Shown: positions 1 to 8,196, counted from the stretch's first letter. The stretch: 64,000 nucleotides of DNA from Segatella copri (GCF_009494395.1 NZ_VZCB01000094.1:18715-82714); one strand, 5' to 3'. Notes: generated by a model not told the origin, from the sequence alone. Numbers and translations: made by a program.

Positions 1-670
1 CAAAGGTGCAATCCTCCAGAGTTACATGGTCCATGTAGCAGAGAGGCTGCTCGCCGCTGATGTGGCAACGTACGAACTTGATGTTCTTGCTGTGCCAGGC
101 CAGATACTCACCATTCAGTTCCGAATCATAGACGGTTACATTCTCGCATTCCCAGAAACTGTCCTTGGTTGTAATCTTTGCGTTGTGAATCTCCACATTT
201 CTGCAGTATTGGAATACATATTTAGAGTCGCTCTCAAGTCCGTCTACATAGATATTCTTGGAGAACATGAATGGATAAGTTCCATCGTGGAGTTTTACGT
301 TCTTCAGTTTCAAGCCATCTACCTTCCAGAAAGTCTCATCAGCATCTGTGATGTTTACGTTTTCCAATTCCAGGTTCTTCATTTCGCGGAAGAACTTAGG
401 ACCATCGATGGTGCAGTCTTTCATCACCATATTATCACTATACCAGATGGCCGAACGGCTTTCTGGGGCGAAGTAGCAGTCTGTGATGAGGGAACCATCC
501 ACATGCCACCAAGGGTATTTGCCATAAAACTTGGAATGGTGGCATTCTATGTTCTTGCAGCACTTGATGCCAGACTCGCCATCTGTAATCGTGATGTCCT
601 CCAGACGTACATCGTGAGCACCGAAGAGAGGGCGCTCGCCTCCGAATGATTTGTTCTTTATCTGTTCCAT
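1..670 (-). CDS. DUF3737 family protein, 3' end beyond the window
   Basis: The minus strand is open from an ATG at 670 to the left edge (223 codons, no stop), so the gene is partial. The product starts MEQIKNKSFGGERPLFGAHD and continues as short repeats in which a conserved Cys or Asp ends a strand (LEDITI, ITDCYF, MKDCTI, LENVNI, LKNVKL, LEDCTF), the look of a parallel beta-helix. This opening and repeat pattern match the DUF3737 family, usually about 280 residues, whose function is not known. No signal peptide is visible, so it is probably cytoplasmic. A TAnnTTTG element lies 40 bp upstream. The plus-strand open frame over 26-649 is its shadow. Confidence 0.8.
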   Translation of the reverse strand, partial: MEQIKNKSFGGERPLFGAHDVRLEDITITDGESGIKCCKNIECHHSKFYGKYPWWHVDGSLITDCYFAPESRSAIWYSDNMVMKDCTIDGPKFFREMKNLELENVNITDADETFWKVDGLKLKNVKLHDGTYPFMFSKNIYVDGLESDSKYVFQYCRNVEIHNAKITTKDSFWECENVTVYDSELNGEYLAWHSKNIKFVRCHISGEQPLCYMDHVTLEDCTF

Positions 671-709
671 ACTTTTCTATTATCCTTTCTTATTTGTAAT
701 TTCTGTGTG

Positions 710-717
710 CAAAATTA
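710..717 (-). promoter_or_regulatory. Predicted -7 element of the DUF3737 gene
   Basis: On the minus strand the octamer is TAATTTTG, a full match to the Bacteroidota -7 consensus TAnnTTTG, 40 bp before the start codon. No TTTG sits at the usual distance; the nearest is only 12 bp upstream. Confidence 0.5.
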
Positions 718-810
718 CAAAAATAATGCCAAAGTCGTATAACCCGATTTACAGAAAAGTGTAACTTTATGGCGTATTTGTGGATAAAGTGGCTGAAGGC
801 AGGAAAAATG

Positions 811-858
811 GAAATCAAAAAAGGCTGAATCATGAAGCATTTTCACGATTCAGCCCTT
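811..858 (-). terminator. Rho-independent terminator of mdh
   Basis: Arms GGCTGAATC (823-831) and GATTCAGCC (847-855) pair perfectly around a 15-nt loop. Read on the minus strand the stem is followed by a T-rich tract (positions 821 down to 811). It lies about 35 bp after the mdh stop. Confidence 0.85.
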
Positions 859-892
859 ATCGAGTTAACTTCTAAAAATCCGAAGCGGAGAA

Positions 893-1885
893 TTACAAGT
901 TAGGGTTCATCTCTTTCCACTCAGCTACTGGAGGAACGATGCCGAGCTCTACGATCTCATCGCGCATCTTGCAAAGGTGCTCGTAAGACTTCTGGAGGCT
1001 AGCGAGCTCTTCCTCAGTACCTGTAGGCTCTGTGAAGTGAACACCAGTCTTGTCGATAGTAGTAGGCATAGCCATCATTACGTTCTTGAAACCGAGCTTG
1101 TCGTGGTTTACATAGCAACCTGCTGGCAATGTGAACTTCTCACCACCCATAGCAGCCTCGATCATCTTAACTGCGTTGTAAGCTGGGCTCTGGAATGAAG
1201 AACGACCACGGAGCTTGATGATGTTAGAACCACCCTGTACTGTGTGGTGCTTGATCTCTTCCCAACGCTCGTCAGAAAGACCCATCTCTGCCAATGGCTT
1301 GCCGTCAACCTTAACCTGAGAAGCGAATACAGCCATCTGCTCGCCGTGACCACCGTAAGTGTGAGCGCCAGTAACCTTATCCTGCTGTACACCGAACTCG
1401 AGGGCCAAAGCCTGCTGCAGACGAGTAGAATCGAGAGCTGCGAGTGATGTCAACTGGTTTGGCTTCAAACCTGAGTGGATAAGTGCTGTAAGAGCTGTAA
1501 CGTCAGCTGGGTTGAAGATAACAACTACGTGCTCAACCTCTGGGCAGTACTTCTTGATATTGTCACCGAACTCAGCAGCAATCTTGCAGTTACCCTTGAG
1601 AAGGTCCTCACGAGTCATACCCTCCTTACGAGGAGCACCACCAGAAGAGATAATGTACTTAGCACCAGTGAAAGCTTCCTCTGGATTTACTGTATAAGTA
1701 ACGTTAACACCAGGGAATGCGCACTGCTGAATCTCATCGAAAACACCGTGAACACCTGGCTCGAAGATGTCGTAGAGACAAATATTAGGAGTAAGACCGA
1801 GCATCAAAGCGCTCTGAACCATGTTTGAACCAATCATACCGCCTGCACCGACGATAACGAGCTTGTCATTTGTTAAAAATTCCAT
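893..1885 (-). CDS. mdh: Malate dehydrogenase (NAD-dependent)
   Basis: The 330-residue product belongs to the lactate/malate dehydrogenase family and interconverts malate and oxaloacetate with NAD(H) in the cytoplasm; in these anaerobes it probably serves the fumarate/succinate branch. Visible motifs are the Rossmann loop GAGGMIGS (13-20), Asp39 at the end of strand 2 (typical of NAD preference), the substrate loop GGAPRKEGMTRED with Arg86 and Arg92, the LDSTR segment (Asp152, Arg155) and the catalytic His in YGGHGEQM (His180). Length is normal. It is a single-gene unit with its own promoter, a leader of about 125 nt holding a perfect inverted repeat, and a terminator. Confidence 0.95.
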   Translation of the reverse strand: MEFLTNDKLVIVGAGGMIGSNMVQSALMLGLTPNICLYDIFEPGVHGVFDEIQQCAFPGVNVTYTVNPEEAFTGAKYIISSGGAPRKEGMTREDLLKGNCKIAAEFGDNIKKYCPEVEHVVVIFNPADVTALTALIHSGLKPNQLTSLAALDSTRLQQALALEFGVQQDKVTGAHTYGGHGEQMAVFASQVKVDGKPLAEMGLSDERWEEIKHHTVQGGSNIIKLRGRSSFQSPAYNAVKMIEAAMGGEKFTLPAGCYVNHDKLGFKNVMMAMPTTIDKTGVHFTEPTGTEEELASLQKSYEHLCKMRDEIVELGIVPPVAEWKEMNPNL

Positions 1886-1931
1886 AACTACAATATTTTA
1901 TTTAAGATGTTTATAAATTTCTTGCTTACTG

Positions 1932-1951
1932 AGTTGCAATGTGTTGCAACT
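1932..1951 (-). promoter_or_regulatory. Inverted repeat in the mdh leader
   Basis: AGTTGCAA-TGTG-TTGCAACT is a perfect 8-bp inverted repeat with a 4-nt loop, lying between the predicted mdh -7 element and the start codon. It could be a leader hairpin or a dimeric repressor operator; the sequence does not decide. Confidence 0.45.
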
Positions 1952-2016
1952 TTTGTTTTGCTGGATTGTCATCAGATAAAAAGACCGTAAATCTCGCTCT
2001 TTTGGCTTTCCGACCG

Positions 2017-2024
2017 CAAAATTA
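2017..2024 (-). promoter_or_regulatory. Predicted -7 element of mdh
   Basis: The minus strand reads TAATTTTG, matching TAnnTTTG. It implies a 5' leader of about 125 nt for mdh and overlaps the region that also holds the divergent peptidase promoter. Confidence 0.5.
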
Positions 2025-2064
2025 CTAAAAAGTAATGTAAAACGTGCATTTATTTCCGCTTAAA

Positions 2065-2096
2065 TTTGTGATTAATTCTTAAAATTCGTATCTTTG
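2065..2096 (+). promoter_or_regulatory. Promoter of the Xaa-Pro aminopeptidase gene
   Basis: TTTG (2065-2068), a 20-bp spacer and TATCTTTG (2089-2096) form a full Bacteroidota -33/-7 promoter, about 90 bp before the coding region. Confidence 0.65.
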
Positions 2097-2189
2097 TAAT
2101 CTCTAATTAGCAAAATACTATATTTTCTTCTCTTTCCAGAGAGGAATGGTAGTAATAAACGAAATGTATAATTATAATAATGTGTGCCG

Positions 2190-3977
2190 ATGAATATGAT
2201 TAATCAAAGATTGGAAAGTTTAAGGGAGGTTATGAAGCGTGAGCATCTTGCTGCGTTCATTTTTCCTAGTACTGATGCTCATCAAAGTGAGTATGTTGCT
2301 GACCATTGGATGGGTAGGGCTTGGATATCAGGCTTTGATGGTTCTGCAGGAACAGCAGTCGTGACCATGCATTCTGCTGCGTTGTGGACAGACTCCCGCT
2401 ATTTTCTTGCTGCTGAGGAACAGTTGAAAGGTACTGAGTTTCAGTTGATGAAATTGAAAATTCCGGGAACTCTTTCGATTGCAGAATGGCTGGGGAAGGA
2501 GCTGCAGGATGTAGACTCTCCAGAAGTGGGTCTGGACGGATGGGTTAATTCCTATACCTCAACTTCAGGATTGATTGCTGATTTGCGTAAAGCAGGCGGC
2601 ATCACGGTTCGTACCAATTTTGATCCGTTGGAGGAAATTTGGAAAGATCGTCCTTCCATTCCTTTGAAACCTGTAGAAATTCAGCCAATGGAATTTGCTG
2701 GTGAGGATGTTCCTTCTAAGATTAAGCGTATCAGACTGGCTTTAAGAGCTCAGCATGCTGATGGCATGTTGGTTTCTGCCCTGGATGATATCGCCTGGAC
2801 TCTGAATCTGCGTGGTACTGATGTGCATTGCGTCCCTGTGTTTGTCAGCTATCTCCTGATAGCTTCGGACAAGGTGTCACTTTTTGTTGATGAAGCTAAA
2901 GTCAGCTCCGAGATACGTGCATATCTGGAATCCAACGGTGTCTCTATATATAAATGTAATAAGGTGGAAGAGGGGCTGAAGGCTTATTCTGAATATAATA
3001 TTCTCCTGGATGGTAACGAAACCAGTTATTATCTTTGGAAAGCAGTAAGATGTCAGGAGATAGTTCAAGCTTCTTCCCCAATACCGGCAATGAAGGCTGT
3101 GAAGAATGAGGCCGAGATAGCCGGATATCGTAGTGCGATGTTGAAAGACGGTGTGGCGATGGTGAAATTCCTCAAATGGCTGCTTCCGGCTGTTGAGGCT
3201 GGAGGGGAAACCGAAATCTCAATCGATAAGAAGTTGACTGCTTTGCGTGCAGAACAGAAATTGTTCCGTGATATCTCATTTGACACAATTGCTGGATATC
3301 AGGCTCATGGAGCTATCGTTCATTATGAGGCAACGCCGGAAACTGATATTCCTTTGAAGCCGGAGGGATTGCTGCTCCTTGATTCAGGTGCACAATATCA
3401 GGATGGCACTACTGATATTACCCGTACCATTGCTCTGGGGCCGATTACCGAGGAAATGAAACACATCTATACGTTGGTACTGAAGGCTCATATACAGTTG
3501 GAATTGGCTAAATTCCCTGATGGCGCTTCCGGTACTCAACTCGATGCTTTGGGACGAGAGTGCATGTGGAGAGAAGGATTCAATTTCCTGCATGGTACAG
3601 GTCACGGTGTTGGATCCTATCTGAGCGTGCATGAAGGACCTCACCAAATCCGAATGGAGTATATGCCGACTCCATTACGTGCCGGCATGACTTTGACGGA
3701 TGAACCAGGACTCTATCTGGCGGGAAAGTTTGGAGTACGTATCGAAAACACAGTCTTGCTTTCCGGTTATATGAAAACGGAATTCGGTAAGTTCTTACAG
3801 ATAGAACCTCTAACCCTTTGTCCGATAGATACAGCACCAATTGATTTGACAATGCTCATGCCGGAAGAGCTGGCTTGGCTCAATGAATATCATGCTAAGG
3901 TGTATGCAGAATTGGCTCCTTATCTTGATGAAGAGGAGAAAAAATGGCTAGAAAATGCCACAAAAGCCATAAAATGA
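2190..3977 (+). CDS. pepP: Xaa-Pro aminopeptidase, M24B family
   Basis: This 595-residue metallopeptidase removes N-terminal residues that precede proline. It has the long three-part form: two creatinase-type N-terminal domains, the pita-bread M24 domain, and a C-terminal M24 extension. The five metal ligands are present: Asp398 (LLDSGA), Asp409 (TTDITRT), His472 (GTGHGVG), Glu505 (TDEPGLY) and Glu519 (RIENT). No signal peptide is seen, so it is likely cytoplasmic. The frame opens at GTG 2184, but ATG 2190 or ATG 2196 are likelier starts; 2190 is given. It is monocistronic and divergent from mdh. Confidence 0.92.
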   Translation: MNMINQRLESLREVMKREHLAAFIFPSTDAHQSEYVADHWMGRAWISGFDGSAGTAVVTMHSAALWTDSRYFLAAEEQLKGTEFQLMKLKIPGTLSIAEWLGKELQDVDSPEVGLDGWVNSYTSTSGLIADLRKAGGITVRTNFDPLEEIWKDRPSIPLKPVEIQPMEFAGEDVPSKIKRIRLALRAQHADGMLVSALDDIAWTLNLRGTDVHCVPVFVSYLLIASDKVSLFVDEAKVSSEIRAYLESNGVSIYKCNKVEEGLKAYSEYNILLDGNETSYYLWKAVRCQEIVQASSPIPAMKAVKNEAEIAGYRSAMLKDGVAMVKFLKWLLPAVEAGGETEISIDKKLTALRAEQKLFRDISFDTIAGYQAHGAIVHYEATPETDIPLKPEGLLLLDSGAQYQDGTTDITRTIALGPITEEMKHIYTLVLKAHIQLELAKFPDGASGTQLDALGRECMWREGFNFLHGTGHGVGSYLSVHEGPHQIRMEYMPTPLRAGMTLTDEPGLYLAGKFGVRIENTVLLSGYMKTEFGKFLQIEPLTLCPIDTAPIDLTMLMPEELAWLNEYHAKVYAELAPYLDEEEKKWLENATKAIK

Positions 3978-4008
3978 AGGCGTTAAAACAAAAAAAACGT
4001 CTAAATTC

Positions 4009-4039
4009 TTGGTTATCTGAAAAATAAGATGTAATTTTG
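4009..4039 (+). promoter_or_regulatory. Promoter of rpsU
   Basis: TTGG (4009-4012), a 19-bp spacer, then TAATTTTG (4032-4039). The predicted start site leaves a leader of about 70 nt. Confidence 0.65.
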
Positions 4040-4115
4040 CACCCGCAAATTGTGGCATCATGCCCATTACGCAAGAAATAATATAAGTTTAACATTATAA
4101 ATTAAAAGCAAAAAA

Positions 4116-4307
4116 ATGATTATTGTACCAGTTAAGGACGGTGAGAACATCGAGAGAGCTCTCAAGAAGTTTAAGAGAAAGTTTGAAAAGACAGGTGTTG
4201 TTAAGGAATTGCGTGCTCGTCAGCAGTACGACAAGCCATCTGTTTTGAAGCGTCTCAAGATGGAACACGCCATTTACGTACAGCAGTTGCGCGCAAACGA
4301 GGAATAA
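4116..4307 (+). CDS. rpsU: Small ribosomal subunit protein bS21
   Basis: The 63-residue basic protein begins MIIVPVKDGENIERALKKFK and is a full-length bS21, which sits on the 30S platform near the 16S rRNA 3' end. In Flavobacterium bS21 helps bury the anti-Shine-Dalgarno, and rpsU mRNA in some Bacteroidia carries a rare strong Shine-Dalgarno thought to serve autoregulation. Here the region before the ATG is only A-rich (AAAAGCAAAAAA), so that signal is not visible. The gene has its own promoter; the recombinase gene follows after 68 bp with a separate promoter. Confidence 0.96.
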   Translation: MIIVPVKDGENIERALKKFKRKFEKTGVVKELRARQQYDKPSVLKRLKMEHAIYVQQLRANEE

Positions 4308-4328
4308 TAGTAAAAAATCCTCAAAAAA

Positions 4329-4359
4329 TTTGGTAGTTTGAATTAATTTTCGTAACTTC
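4329..4359 (+). promoter_or_regulatory. Promoter of the Xer recombinase gene
   Basis: TTTG (4329-4332), a 19-bp spacer and TAACTTCG (4352-4359; one mismatch to TAnnTTTG). The implied transcript begins only about 10 nt before ATG 4376. Confidence 0.55.
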
Positions 4360-4375
4360 GTTGCCGAATAACAGA

Positions 4376-5272
4376 ATGAGCAACGTTATGCTGAATATTG
4401 ACAAGTTCTTAGAATACTTAGAGTGCGAACTGAATAGGTCGCAAAGGACAGTAGAAAGCTATCGGGATGATTTGAAACACTTCGAGAAGTTTGCTAGGGA
4501 CTTGTCTGATTCCTTCTCTTGGGAAACCGTTGATGCTGATCTCGTCCGTAACTGGATGGCTCAGATGATTGACGAGGGAAATAAGGCTACTTCAGTCTGT
4601 AGAAGACTGAGTGCTTTGAAGACTTTTTATCGTTTTGCCTTGTCGAGGCATTATGTGGAAAGTGATCCTGTTTATCAAGTCCAAGGGCCGAAAAAAGAAA
4701 AACCTCTGCCGCAATTCTTGAAAGAGAGTGAGTTGGAGGATTTGCTGGATAAGCAACAGTGGGGGACTGATTATAATAGTGTACGTGCGCGTACCTTAAT
4801 TATAACGTTCTATGAAACTGGGATGCGAGTCTCGGAACTGGTTGGCTTGAATGATGAGGATGTCAACTTTCTGAATAAAGAGTTGAAGGTCACGGGAAAG
4901 GGAAATAAGCAGCGTGTCATTCCGTTTGGTGACGAGCTTTGTGAAACTTTACAAGGATATATAAGGCTAAGGAATCTTAGCTTGGAGCGAAAGTCGGATG
5001 CTTTGTTCCTTTCTAGAAAGGGGACGAGGATGAGTACTGCAAATGTTCGCTCTATTGTGAAGGAAAACCTCTCGAGGGTCTGCTCGTTGAAAAAGAAAAG
5101 TCCACATGTCTTGAGACATACGTTTGCTACGGCAATGTTGAATCATCATGTTGGTATTGAAAGTTTGAAAAAACTGTTGGGACATGCCAAGCTCTCTACT
5201 ACGGAGATTTATACGCATACAACGTTCGAACAGTTAAAGCGAGTTTATAATGAAGCCCATCCAAGGGCATAA
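4376..5272 (+). CDS. xerC: Xer-family tyrosine recombinase
   Basis: This 298-residue protein has an N-terminal SAM-like core-binding domain (about 5-90) and a C-terminal catalytic domain. All tyrosine-recombinase residues are present: Arg151 (TGMRVSEL), Lys175 (GKGNKQR), His244 and Arg247 (HVLRH), His270 (LGHAKL) and nucleophile Tyr279 (EIYTH). Size and lack of extra domains fit a housekeeping Xer protein resolving chromosome dimers at dif rather than a phage integrase, but XerC and XerD cannot be told apart here. The frame opens at TTG 4361; ATG 4376 fits the promoter, and ATG 4388 is an alternative. hpf follows after 23 bp. Confidence 0.9.
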   Translation: MSNVMLNIDKFLEYLECELNRSQRTVESYRDDLKHFEKFARDLSDSFSWETVDADLVRNWMAQMIDEGNKATSVCRRLSALKTFYRFALSRHYVESDPVYQVQGPKKEKPLPQFLKESELEDLLDKQQWGTDYNSVRARTLIITFYETGMRVSELVGLNDEDVNFLNKELKVTGKGNKQRVIPFGDELCETLQGYIRLRNLSLERKSDALFLSRKGTRMSTANVRSIVKENLSRVCSLKKKSPHVLRHTFATAMLNHHVGIESLKKLLGHAKLSTTEIYTHTTFEQLKRVYNEAHPRA

Positions 5273-5285
5273 CCTTTTAAAAATT

Positions 5286-5291
5286 GGAGGT
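5286..5291 (+). promoter_or_regulatory. Shine-Dalgarno-like site deciding the hpf start
   Basis: GGAGGT ends 4 nt before ATG 5296. Such sites are rare in this window and this one supports 5296 over the in-frame TTG at 5284. Confidence 0.6.
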
Positions 5292-5295
5292 CACT

Positions 5296-5595
5296 ATGGA
5301 AATTAAGATTCAGTCGATTCATTTCGACGCTACTGAGAAGTTACAGGCGTTTATCGAAAAGAAAATCGCCAAGTTGGAGAAAACTTATGAAGATATACAG
5401 AAAGTAGAGGTGCAATTAAAGGTCGTAAAACCTGCTACTGCCCTTAACAAGGAAGTTCATCTCGATGTTGCAGTCCCAGGAACCCAGTTGTTCGTGGAGA
5501 AGACATGCGATACTTTTGAGGAGGGAGTTGACCAGGCAGTGGATTCTATGAAGGTTCAATTGACCAAATTTAAAGAAAAAACAAGGAATCGATAA
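5296..5595 (+). CDS. hpf: Ribosome hibernation-promoting factor, short form (HPF/RaiA)
   Basis: The 99-residue protein starts MEIKIQSIHFDATEKLQAFI and has the beta-alpha-beta-beta-beta-alpha pattern of the HPF/YfiA family, without the C-terminal dimerisation domain of long HPF. The family binds the decoding region of the 30S subunit in stationary phase and shields idle ribosomes. It lies 23 bp after the Xer gene with no promoter between them, so they are probably co-transcribed, while the strong Shine-Dalgarno could give hpf its own translation rate. It precedes the tRNA-tuf unit, which has its own promoter. Confidence 0.92.
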   Translation: MEIKIQSIHFDATEKLQAFIEKKIAKLEKTYEDIQKVEVQLKVVKPATALNKEVHLDVAVPGTQLFVEKTCDTFEEGVDQAVDSMKVQLTKFKEKTRNR

Positions 5596-5612
5596 AAAAA
5601 ACACGAAAAAAT

Positions 5613-5643
5613 TTTGTGGATTCAAAAAATAGTTGTATCTTTG
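5613..5643 (+). promoter_or_regulatory. Promoter of the tRNA-tuf operon
   Basis: TTTG (5613-5616), a 19-bp spacer and TATCTTTG (5636-5643), about 45 bp before the first tRNA. This is one of the best consensus matches in the window. Confidence 0.75.
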
Positions 5644-5695
5644 CAGCCGTTTTCCGATAGGTCGAAAACTTAGCCGTATTGCGGCTGTAAAGATT

Positions 5696-5769
5696 GCCTC
5701 TTTAGCTCAGTTGGCCAGAGCACGTGATTTGTAATCTCGGGGTCGTTGGTTCGAATCCGACAAGAGGCT
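5696..5769 (+). tRNA. tRNA-Thr (anticodon TGT)
   Basis: A 74-nt cloverleaf: acceptor GCCTCTT/AAGAGGC, D-arm GCTC/GAGC, anticodon loop TTTGTAA (anticodon TGT) and T-arm GTTGG/CCGAC. The anticodon stem CGTGA/TCTCG has a U-U mismatch at its centre (29-41). CCA is not encoded. First of four tRNAs before tuf, the same order as E. coli thrU-tyrU-glyT-thrT-tufB. Confidence 0.97.
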
Positions 5770-5785
5770 CGAAAAGAAAGTCTAT

Positions 5786-5867
5786 GGGTAGTTACCAGAG
5801 TGGCCAAATGGGGCAGACTGTAAATCTGCTGGCTATGCCTTCGGTGGTTCGAATCCATCACTACCCA
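5786..5867 (+). tRNA. tRNA-Tyr (anticodon GTA)
   Basis: An 82-nt class II tRNA with a long variable arm: acceptor GGGTAGT/ACTACCC, anticodon stem GCAGA/TCTGC around CTGTAAA (anticodon GTA), T-loop TTCGAAT. CCA is not encoded. Confidence 0.97.
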
Positions 5868-5880
5868 CTTTCTTTGATAA

Positions 5881-5953
5881 GCGGAAATAGCTCAGTTGAT
5901 AGAGCACTAGCCTTCCAAGCTGGGGGTCGCGGGTTTGAGCCCCGTTTTCCGCT
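5881..5953 (+). tRNA. tRNA-Gly (anticodon TCC)
   Basis: A 73-nt cloverleaf: acceptor GCGGAAA/TTTCCGC, anticodon loop CTTCCAA (anticodon TCC). The T-loop is TTTGAGC and the D-loop AGTTGATA, so the near-universal G19-C56 tertiary pair is replaced by A19-U56. CCA is not encoded. Confidence 0.97.
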
Positions 5954-5967
5954 CAATTTATTAACTT

Positions 5968-6039
<72 letters not shown>

Positions 6040-6108
6040 CTATCGTTCTAGATGCTTTAGGATGGTAGAGGAACAGATTATTCATTTATATAAATAAAAA
6101 GAAAAGCT

Positions 6109-7305
6109 ATGGCTAAAGAAGAATTCGTGCGTACCAAACCGCATGTTAACATTGGTACAATTGGTCATGTTGACCATGGTAAGACTACTCTGACCGCTGC
6201 TATCTCTAAGGTATTGAATGAGAAGCTCGGTACATCTGAGGCAGTTAAGTCATTCGATCAGATTGATAATGCTCCTGAGGAGAAAGAGCGTGGTATCACT
6301 ATCAACTCTGCTCACATCGAGTATGAGACAGCAAAGCGTCACTATGCACACGTTGACTGTCCTGGACACGCTGACTATGTAAAGAACATGGTTACTGGTG
6401 CTGCTCAGATGGATGGTGCTATCTTGGTAGTTGCTGCTACTGACGGTCCTATGCCACAGACACGTGAGCACGTACTTCTTGCACGTCAGGTAAACGTACC
6501 TCGCTTGGTTGTTTTCTTGAATAAGTGCGATATGGTTGAAGATGAGGAGATGCTCGAACTCGTTGAAATGGAAGTTCATGAGATCCTCGAGCAGTATGGT
6601 TACGAAGAGGATACTCCTATCATCCGTGGTTCTGCTCTCGGTGCTTTGAATGGTGTTGAGAAGTGGGTTAAGTCTGTTGAGACTTTGATGGATACCGTTG
6701 ACGAGTGGATTCAGGAGCCTGAGCGTGAGGTTGATAAGCCATTCTTGATGCCTATCGAGGATGTATTCTCAATCACAGGTCGTGGTACTGTTGCTACAGG
6801 TCGTATCGAGACTGGTCGTTGCAAGGTTGGTGACGAAGTTCAGTTGCTCGGTCTCGGTGAGGATAAGAAGTCTGTTATCACTGGTGTTGAGATGTTCCGT
6901 AAGGTTCTCGCTGAAGGTGAGGCAGGTGATAACGTAGGTTTGCTCCTCCGTGGTATTGATAAGGCAGAGGTTAAGCGTGGTATGGTAGTTGTACACCCAG
7001 GTGCTATTACTCCTCACGATCACTTCAAGGCTTCTATCTATGTATTGAAGAAGGAAGAGGGTGGTCGTCATACACCATTCGGTAACAAGTATCGTCCTCA
7101 GTTCTATCTCCGTACTATGGATTGTACAGGTGAAATCAAGCTTCCAGAGGGAGTTGAGATGGTAATGCCTGGTGATAACGTAGAGATCGAGGTAGAATTG
7201 ATCTACAAGGTTGCTTTGAACGAGGGTCTTCGTTTCGCTATCCGCGAGGGTGGTCGTACAGTAGGTTCTGGTCAGATCACAGCAATTCTTGACGACATTA
7301 AGTAA
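6109..7305 (+). CDS. tuf: Elongation factor Tu
   Basis: The 398-residue GTPase carries aminoacyl-tRNA to the ribosomal A site. The G motifs are intact: GHVDHGKT (P-loop), RGITI (switch I), DCPGH (switch II), NKCD (guanine specificity) and GSAL; two beta-barrel domains follow, with the usual C-terminal ILDDIK. It is the only tuf in the window and is co-transcribed with four upstream tRNAs, two of them tRNA-Thr. Codon use is strongly biased, as expected for one of the most abundant proteins. A stable hairpin separates it from tRNA-Trp and secE. Confidence 0.99.
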   Translation: MAKEEFVRTKPHVNIGTIGHVDHGKTTLTAAISKVLNEKLGTSEAVKSFDQIDNAPEEKERGITINSAHIEYETAKRHYAHVDCPGHADYVKNMVTGAAQMDGAILVVAATDGPMPQTREHVLLARQVNVPRLVVFLNKCDMVEDEEMLELVEMEVHEILEQYGYEEDTPIIRGSALGALNGVEKWVKSVETLMDTVDEWIQEPEREVDKPFLMPIEDVFSITGRGTVATGRIETGRCKVGDEVQLLGLGEDKKSVITGVEMFRKVLAEGEAGDNVGLLLRGIDKAEVKRGMVVVHPGAITPHDHFKASIYVLKKEEGGRHTPFGNKYRPQFYLRTMDCTGEIKLPEGVEMVMPGDNVEIEVELIYKVALNEGLRFAIREGGRTVGSGQITAILDDIK

Positions 7306-7332
7306 TTAGAATACTCTATTTACTAAATAAAG

Positions 7333-7358
7333 GCTCCCGCTTCTGCGGAAGTGGGAGC
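7333..7358 (+). terminator. Hairpin between tuf and tRNA-Trp
   Basis: GCTCCCGCTTC (7333-7343) pairs with GAAGTGGGAGC (7348-7358) through 11 bp including one G-T, with a TGCG loop. No T-tract follows, so it is more likely a processing or 3'-stability element, or a leaky terminator, than a full stop. Confidence 0.5.
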
Positions 7359-7363
7359 TACTT

Positions 7364-7436
7364 ACGGGTTTAGCTCAGTTGGTAGAGCACTGGTCTCCAA
7401 AACCAGGTGTCGAGGGTTCGAGCCCTTCAACCCGTG
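7364..7436 (+). tRNA. tRNA-Trp (anticodon CCA)
   Basis: A 73-nt cloverleaf: acceptor ACGGGTT/AACCCGT, anticodon stem CTGGT/ACCAG around CTCCAAA (anticodon CCA), T-loop TTCGAGC, discriminator G. The 3' CCA end is not encoded. It is 16 bp before secE. Confidence 0.97.
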
Positions 7437-7452
7437 CAAAATAGAAGATAAT

Positions 7453-7641
7453 ATGAATAAAATAGTAAATTATTGCAAGGCATGTTACGATGAACTTGCG
7501 CATAAGACTACTTGGCCATCACGTGCCGAACTTACTCATAGTGCAATGGTTGTATTATCTGCTTCCCTAGTCATTGCATTGGTGGTGTTCGCGATGGACT
7601 CTATATTCAAAGCCTTTATGGGTGTTGTTTATCCAGGTTAA
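7453..7641 (+). CDS. secE: Preprotein translocase subunit SecE
   Basis: This 62-residue protein is the short single-span SecE. An amphipathic N-terminal stretch (ELAHKTTWPSRAEL) precedes one transmembrane helix (about 32-55). SecE clamps SecY in the inner-membrane Sec channel; secY is at 36.1 kb. The open frame reaches back through tRNA-Trp, so the true start is ATG 7453 (MNKIVNYCKACYDEL). nusG follows after 12 bp, the classic secE-nusG pair. Confidence 0.95.
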   Translation: MNKIVNYCKACYDELAHKTTWPSRAELTHSAMVVLSASLVIALVVFAMDSIFKAFMGVVYPG

Positions 7642-7653
7642 TTTTTAAAGGAA

Positions 7654-8196
7654 ATGGCAGACGCAGGAAATAAATGGTATGTGCTCAAGGCCGTAAGCGG
7701 TAAGGAGGCTAAGGTGAAAGAATACATCGAAGCTGAGATGAAGCACAATGACTTACTTGCAGCAAATGTTTCTCAGGTGCTTATACCAGTTGAGAAGCAT
7801 GCGGCTGTGCGTAATGGTAAGAGAGTTGTTAAAGAAAAAGTATCTCTTCCAGGTTATGTTTTTGTGGAGGCTAAACTGAAGGGTGATGTTGCGCATACAC
7901 TGCGTTTCATGCCTAACGTTCTAGGTTTCCTTGGAGGATTGGATGAGCCTACACCTGTCCCACAGAGAGATATCAATCGAATGTTGGGAGCAGCAGAAGA
8001 GACTGAGTTTGAGGAGAATCTTGATTGTCCTTATCTCGTTAATGATACTGTTAAGGTAATGGAAGGTCCATTCAGTGGATTCAGTGGTGTTATCGAAGAG
8101 GTTAACTTGGAGAAACACAAGCTGAAGGTAACGGTTAAGATCTTCGGACGTAAAACTCCGTTGGAATTAGGTTTTATGCAAGTAGAAAAGGAATAG
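7654..8196 (+). CDS. nusG: Transcription termination/antitermination protein NusG
   Basis: The 180-residue protein has an N-terminal NGN domain (KWYVLKAVSGKEAKVKEYIE; LPGYVFVEA) that binds RNA polymerase and a C-terminal KOW domain (about 125-180, VKVMEGPFSGFSGVIEEV) that contacts S10 or Rho. It couples transcription to translation and affects pausing and Rho termination. Length is ordinary for the family. It sits between secE and rplK, the conserved bacterial order. Confidence 0.97.
   Translation: MADAGNKWYVLKAVSGKEAKVKEYIEAEMKHNDLLAANVSQVLIPVEKHAAVRNGKRVVKEKVSLPGYVFVEAKLKGDVAHTLRFMPNVLGFLGGLDEPTPVPQRDINRMLGAAEETEFEENLDCPYLVNDTVKVMEGPFSGFSGVIEEVNLEKHKLKVTVKIFGRKTPLELGFMQVEKE

Noticed and set aside
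26..649. Plus-strand 207-codon open frame
   Set aside because: It is antisense to the DUF3737 gene, whose minus-strand frame is open to the window edge and shows a recognised repeat pattern.
4376..5272. Phage or integrative-element integrase
   Set aside because: The protein is a minimal Xer type, flanked by housekeeping genes, without att-like repeats or mobile genes.
5670..5861. Minus-strand protein frame over the tRNAs
   Set aside because: The sequence is fully explained by tRNA-Thr and tRNA-Tyr; such frames are a common false gene call.
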